Assembly: GCA_003229995.1 (NCBI GenBank)
Contig: QIGJ01000372.1
Coordinates: 1-7,007 of the forward strand
Direction: 5' to 3'
DNA length: 7,007 nucleotides
DNA from: Gammaproteobacteria bacterium
Lineage (GTDB): Bacteria; Pseudomonadota; Gammaproteobacteria; SZUA-152
The first letter of the stretch is position 1. Each line of letters begins with the position of its first letter. Positions 5,765 through 7,007 of the stretch are shown here, one piece after another. The position numbers and the translations under genes are program-made. The notes under the pieces are model-generated. The model was given only the letters and a program-made list of their open reading frames with translations. It did not search any database and was not told the DNA's origin.

Positions 5765-5786
5765 TTACACTATAAAAATAATGTAA
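5765..5786. promoter_or_regulatory. Unassigned 22-bp imperfect palindrome
   Basis: TTACA (5765-5769) and TGTAA (5782-5786) flank an AT-rich centre with partial symmetry (CTAT against ATAA). It is centred about 97 bp upstream of the predicted nrdJ transcription start. It looks like a dimeric regulator site but matches no consensus I can name with confidence. Confidence 0.3.
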
Positions 5787-5807
5787 CACATTGTTTTTAT
5801 TGTTTAT

Positions 5808-5821
5808 TTGATATAAATCAA
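5808..5821. promoter_or_regulatory. FNR/Anr-type box
   Basis: TTGATATAAATCAA is a perfect match to the TTGAT-N4-ATCAA consensus of FNR/Anr, the oxygen-sensing iron-sulfur activator. Its centre is about 58 bp upstream of the predicted transcription start, close to the class I activation position (-61.5). Activation of nrdJ when oxygen is scarce fits an oxygen-independent reductase. Confidence 0.75.
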
Positions 5822-5837
5822 TCCATTGAAAGTTACA

Positions 5838-5866
5838 TTGACAGTGCTCATTCTTGCACCTATTCT
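5838..5866 (+). promoter_or_regulatory. Sigma70-type promoter of nrdJ
   Basis: A consensus -35 TTGACA (5838-5843) is followed, after exactly 17 bp, by TATTCT (5861-5866, 4 of 6 to TATAAT). Transcription would start near 5873, giving a leader of about 119 nt. The FNR box upstream and the NrdR box across the start site are placed as expected for this promoter. Confidence 0.7.
5844..5859. promoter_or_regulatory. Weak second NrdR-like site
   Basis: GTGCTCATTCTTGCAC shares the TCTTG core with the strong box at 5876-5891, exactly 32 bp away, the usual spacing of paired NrdR boxes. Overall it matches the consensus poorly and lies in the promoter spacer. It is reported because NrdR generally needs two boxes. 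Confidence 0.3.
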
Positions 5867-5875
5867 ATGCCGCAC

Positions 5876-5891
5876 ACACAATATCTTGTGT
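5876..5891. promoter_or_regulatory. NrdR box at the nrdJ start site
   Basis: ACACAATATCTTGTGT matches the NrdR box consensus ACACWATATMTWGTGT at every position. It covers about +4 to +19 of the predicted transcript, where bound NrdR would block initiation. NrdR is the ATP/dATP-sensing repressor of ribonucleotide reductase genes in most bacteria. Confidence 0.85.
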
Positions 5892-5991
5892 TTTAGTCTT
5901 TGGAGAGTCCACGATTGTTGACGGGCGGTGCAAGCCGATCTGGCGCAGACGTTGGGTAGATTGTAAAAAATCCGTGACGAGGTTCCGTCTT

Positions 5992-7007
5992 ATGAAAGCC
6001 GTTTCTTTGAATACCATTACAACCAGTGTTGAAGACATCCCTTTCCAGGCCGCTTCGGTGGATATTTGGGAGAAAAAATACCGCCTGCAAAGCAAAGATG
6101 GCATCGTGGTGGATGAAACCATCGACGATACTTATCGTCGTGTTGCTCGGGCATTGGCAGATGTCGAAAAAACGGACGCCAAACGCAAAGAATGGGGCGA
6201 ACATTTTTTGTGGGCTCTGCGCCATGGTGCGATTCCCGCCGGGCGTATTATCTCTAATGCCGGGGCGCTGGCCTACAAGCCGGCGACATCCACAATTAAC
6301 TGCACGGTCTCCGGTATCGTCCAGGATTCCATGAATGATATTCTGGAAAAAGTGCATGAGGCCGGGCTGACGCTTAAAGCCGGTTGTGGTATCGGTTATG
6401 AATTTTCCACCCTTCGCCCCAAAGGGGCTTTTGTCGCGGGTGCTGGTGCTTATACTTCCGGGCCGTTATCCTTCATGGATATCTACGACAAAATGTGTTT
6501 CACCGTGTCCTCTGCCGGTGGCCGTCGTGGTGCGCAAATGGCCACTTTTGATGTCGGCCACCCGGACGTAATGGATTTTATCCGTGCCAAACGTGAAGAC
6601 GGTCGCCTGCGTCAATTCAACCTCTCTTTATTGATCACTCGGGAATTCATTGAAGCAGTGAAGTCCGATGAAGACTGGCGTCTGGCATTTCCGGTGAGTG
6701 AAAAAGAGATCGACATCGACAACATTGACATCAATGATCCCACACAAGTGGTCTGGCGCGAATGGCCCACCGACAAAGGCTACGTGAGTAACGACAAGGG
6801 TCTGGTGGCCTGTAAAGTGTATCGCACCATACACGCCCGTCGCCTGTGGGACATGATCATGACCTCTACCTATGATTTTGCCGAACCCGGATTCATCCTC
6901 ATCGACAAAGTGAACGAGATGAACAACAACTGGTTCTGTGAAAACATCCGGGCGACAAATCCCTGCGGTGAGCAGCCACTCCCGCCCTATGGCTCCTGTT
7001 TGCTGGG
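5992..7007 (+). CDS. nrdJ: Class II (adenosylcobalamin-dependent) ribonucleotide reductase, N-terminal part
   Basis: The first 338 codons are present and the gene continues past the right edge. The enzyme reduces ribonucleotides to deoxyribonucleotides, using the 5'-deoxyadenosyl radical of coenzyme B12 to make a thiyl radical, without oxygen and without a small subunit. Visible motifs are PAGRIISNAG (82-91), TSTINCTVSG (99-108) with redox Cys104, AGCGIGYEFSTLRPKGA (130-146), SSAGGRRGAQMA (173-184), FNLSLLIT (209-216) and NPCGEQPLPPYGSC (323-336) with radical Cys325 and Glu327. An AdoCbl-dependent member is favoured over a class I NrdA by this motif set and by the control region, though the C-terminus is not seen. 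There is no N-terminal ATP-cone domain, so activity-site control by dATP is not expected. The GAGG site at 5979-5982, 9 nt before the ATG, supports the start. Confidence 0.93.
   Translation, partial: MKAVSLNTITTSVEDIPFQAASVDIWEKKYRLQSKDGIVVDETIDDTYRRVARALADVEKTDAKRKEWGEHFLWALRHGAIPAGRIISNAGALAYKPATSTINCTVSGIVQDSMNDILEKVHEAGLTLKAGCGIGYEFSTLRPKGAFVAGAGAYTSGPLSFMDIYDKMCFTVSSAGGRRGAQMATFDVGHPDVMDFIRAKREDGRLRQFNLSLLITREFIEAVKSDEDWRLAFPVSEKEIDIDNIDINDPTQVVWREWPTDKGYVSNDKGLVACKVYRTIHARRLWDMIMTSTYDFAEPGFILIDKVNEMNNNWFCENIRATNPCGEQPLPPYGSCLL

Noticed and set aside
4150..5771. Shared 11-mer AGGATTACACT upstream of lysA (4150) and nrdJ (5761)
   Set aside because: Several matching 11-mers are expected by chance in 7 kb, and the flanking bases do not extend the similarity.
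5873..5991. Cobalamin riboswitch in the nrdJ leader or upstream spacer
   Set aside because: Neither the leader nor the 5484-5870 spacer shows the conserved B12-box or surrounding core; the leader has only weak short pairings.
5865..6357. Minus-strand open frames of 85 and 154 codons opposite nrdJ and its promoter
   Set aside because: They lie antisense to clearly coding nrdJ sequence and to its control sites, and show no protein motifs.
1..7007. CRISPR array, tRNA or rRNA genes, prophage or toxin-antitoxin pair
   Set aside because: No regularly spaced repeat array, cloverleaf or rRNA-like segment was seen, and the Fic gene has no adjacent small antitoxin frame within the window.

Overview
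The window looks like a chromosomal segment from a gammaproteobacterium, or less likely a betaproteobacterium. The main evidence is the familiar block of cyaY facing away from lptM (yifL/lppL) and lysA. An adenosylcobalamin-dependent ribonucleotide reductase with FNR/Anr-type and NrdR-type operators also points to a proteobacterium that meets low oxygen. The species cannot be named from this sequence.

Layout, left to right. (1) 1-946, minus strand: a Fic-family protein with an N-terminal winged helix, cut by the window edge. The usual catalytic His of its Fic motif is Gln. Three spaced copies of a short box lie just upstream. (2) 1038-1490: a decayed or doubtful reading frame, interrupted by an amber codon, whose N-terminal third is made of a foldback repeat (copy A). 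(3) 1592-2264, minus strand: a small exported protein of unknown function with its own strong terminator, followed by about 400 bp with no recognisable gene. (4) 2671-3668, minus strand: cyaY and a serine carboxylesterase, overlapping by 4 bp as one operon. (5) 3743-3909: copy B of the foldback repeat, placed in the intergenic region between cyaY and lptM. (6) 3922-5483, plus strand: lptM and lysA. lysA is broken by a small internal deletion that shifts the frame; everything on both sides is well conserved. (7) 5484-5991: a 508-bp gene-free stretch holding a nested inverted-repeat structure and a dense regulatory region. (8) 5992-7007, plus strand: the first 338 codons of nrdJ, running off the right edge.

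How the parts work together. CyaY serves iron-sulfur assembly, LptM the outer-membrane LPS translocon, and LysA the last step of lysine synthesis; they are neighbours by conserved synteny more than by shared function. NrdJ makes deoxyribonucleotides without needing oxygen. Its upstream region carries a full sigma70-type promoter, a perfect FNR/Anr site near -58 and an excellent NrdR box at the expected start of transcription. That implies activation when oxygen is low and repression when dNTPs are plentiful.

No clearly new multi-gene system is visible. The observations most worth following are the two-copy foldback element, the Gln-type Fic protein with its three-box upstream region, the lysA lesion, the nrdJ control region and the structured segment at 5558-5664.
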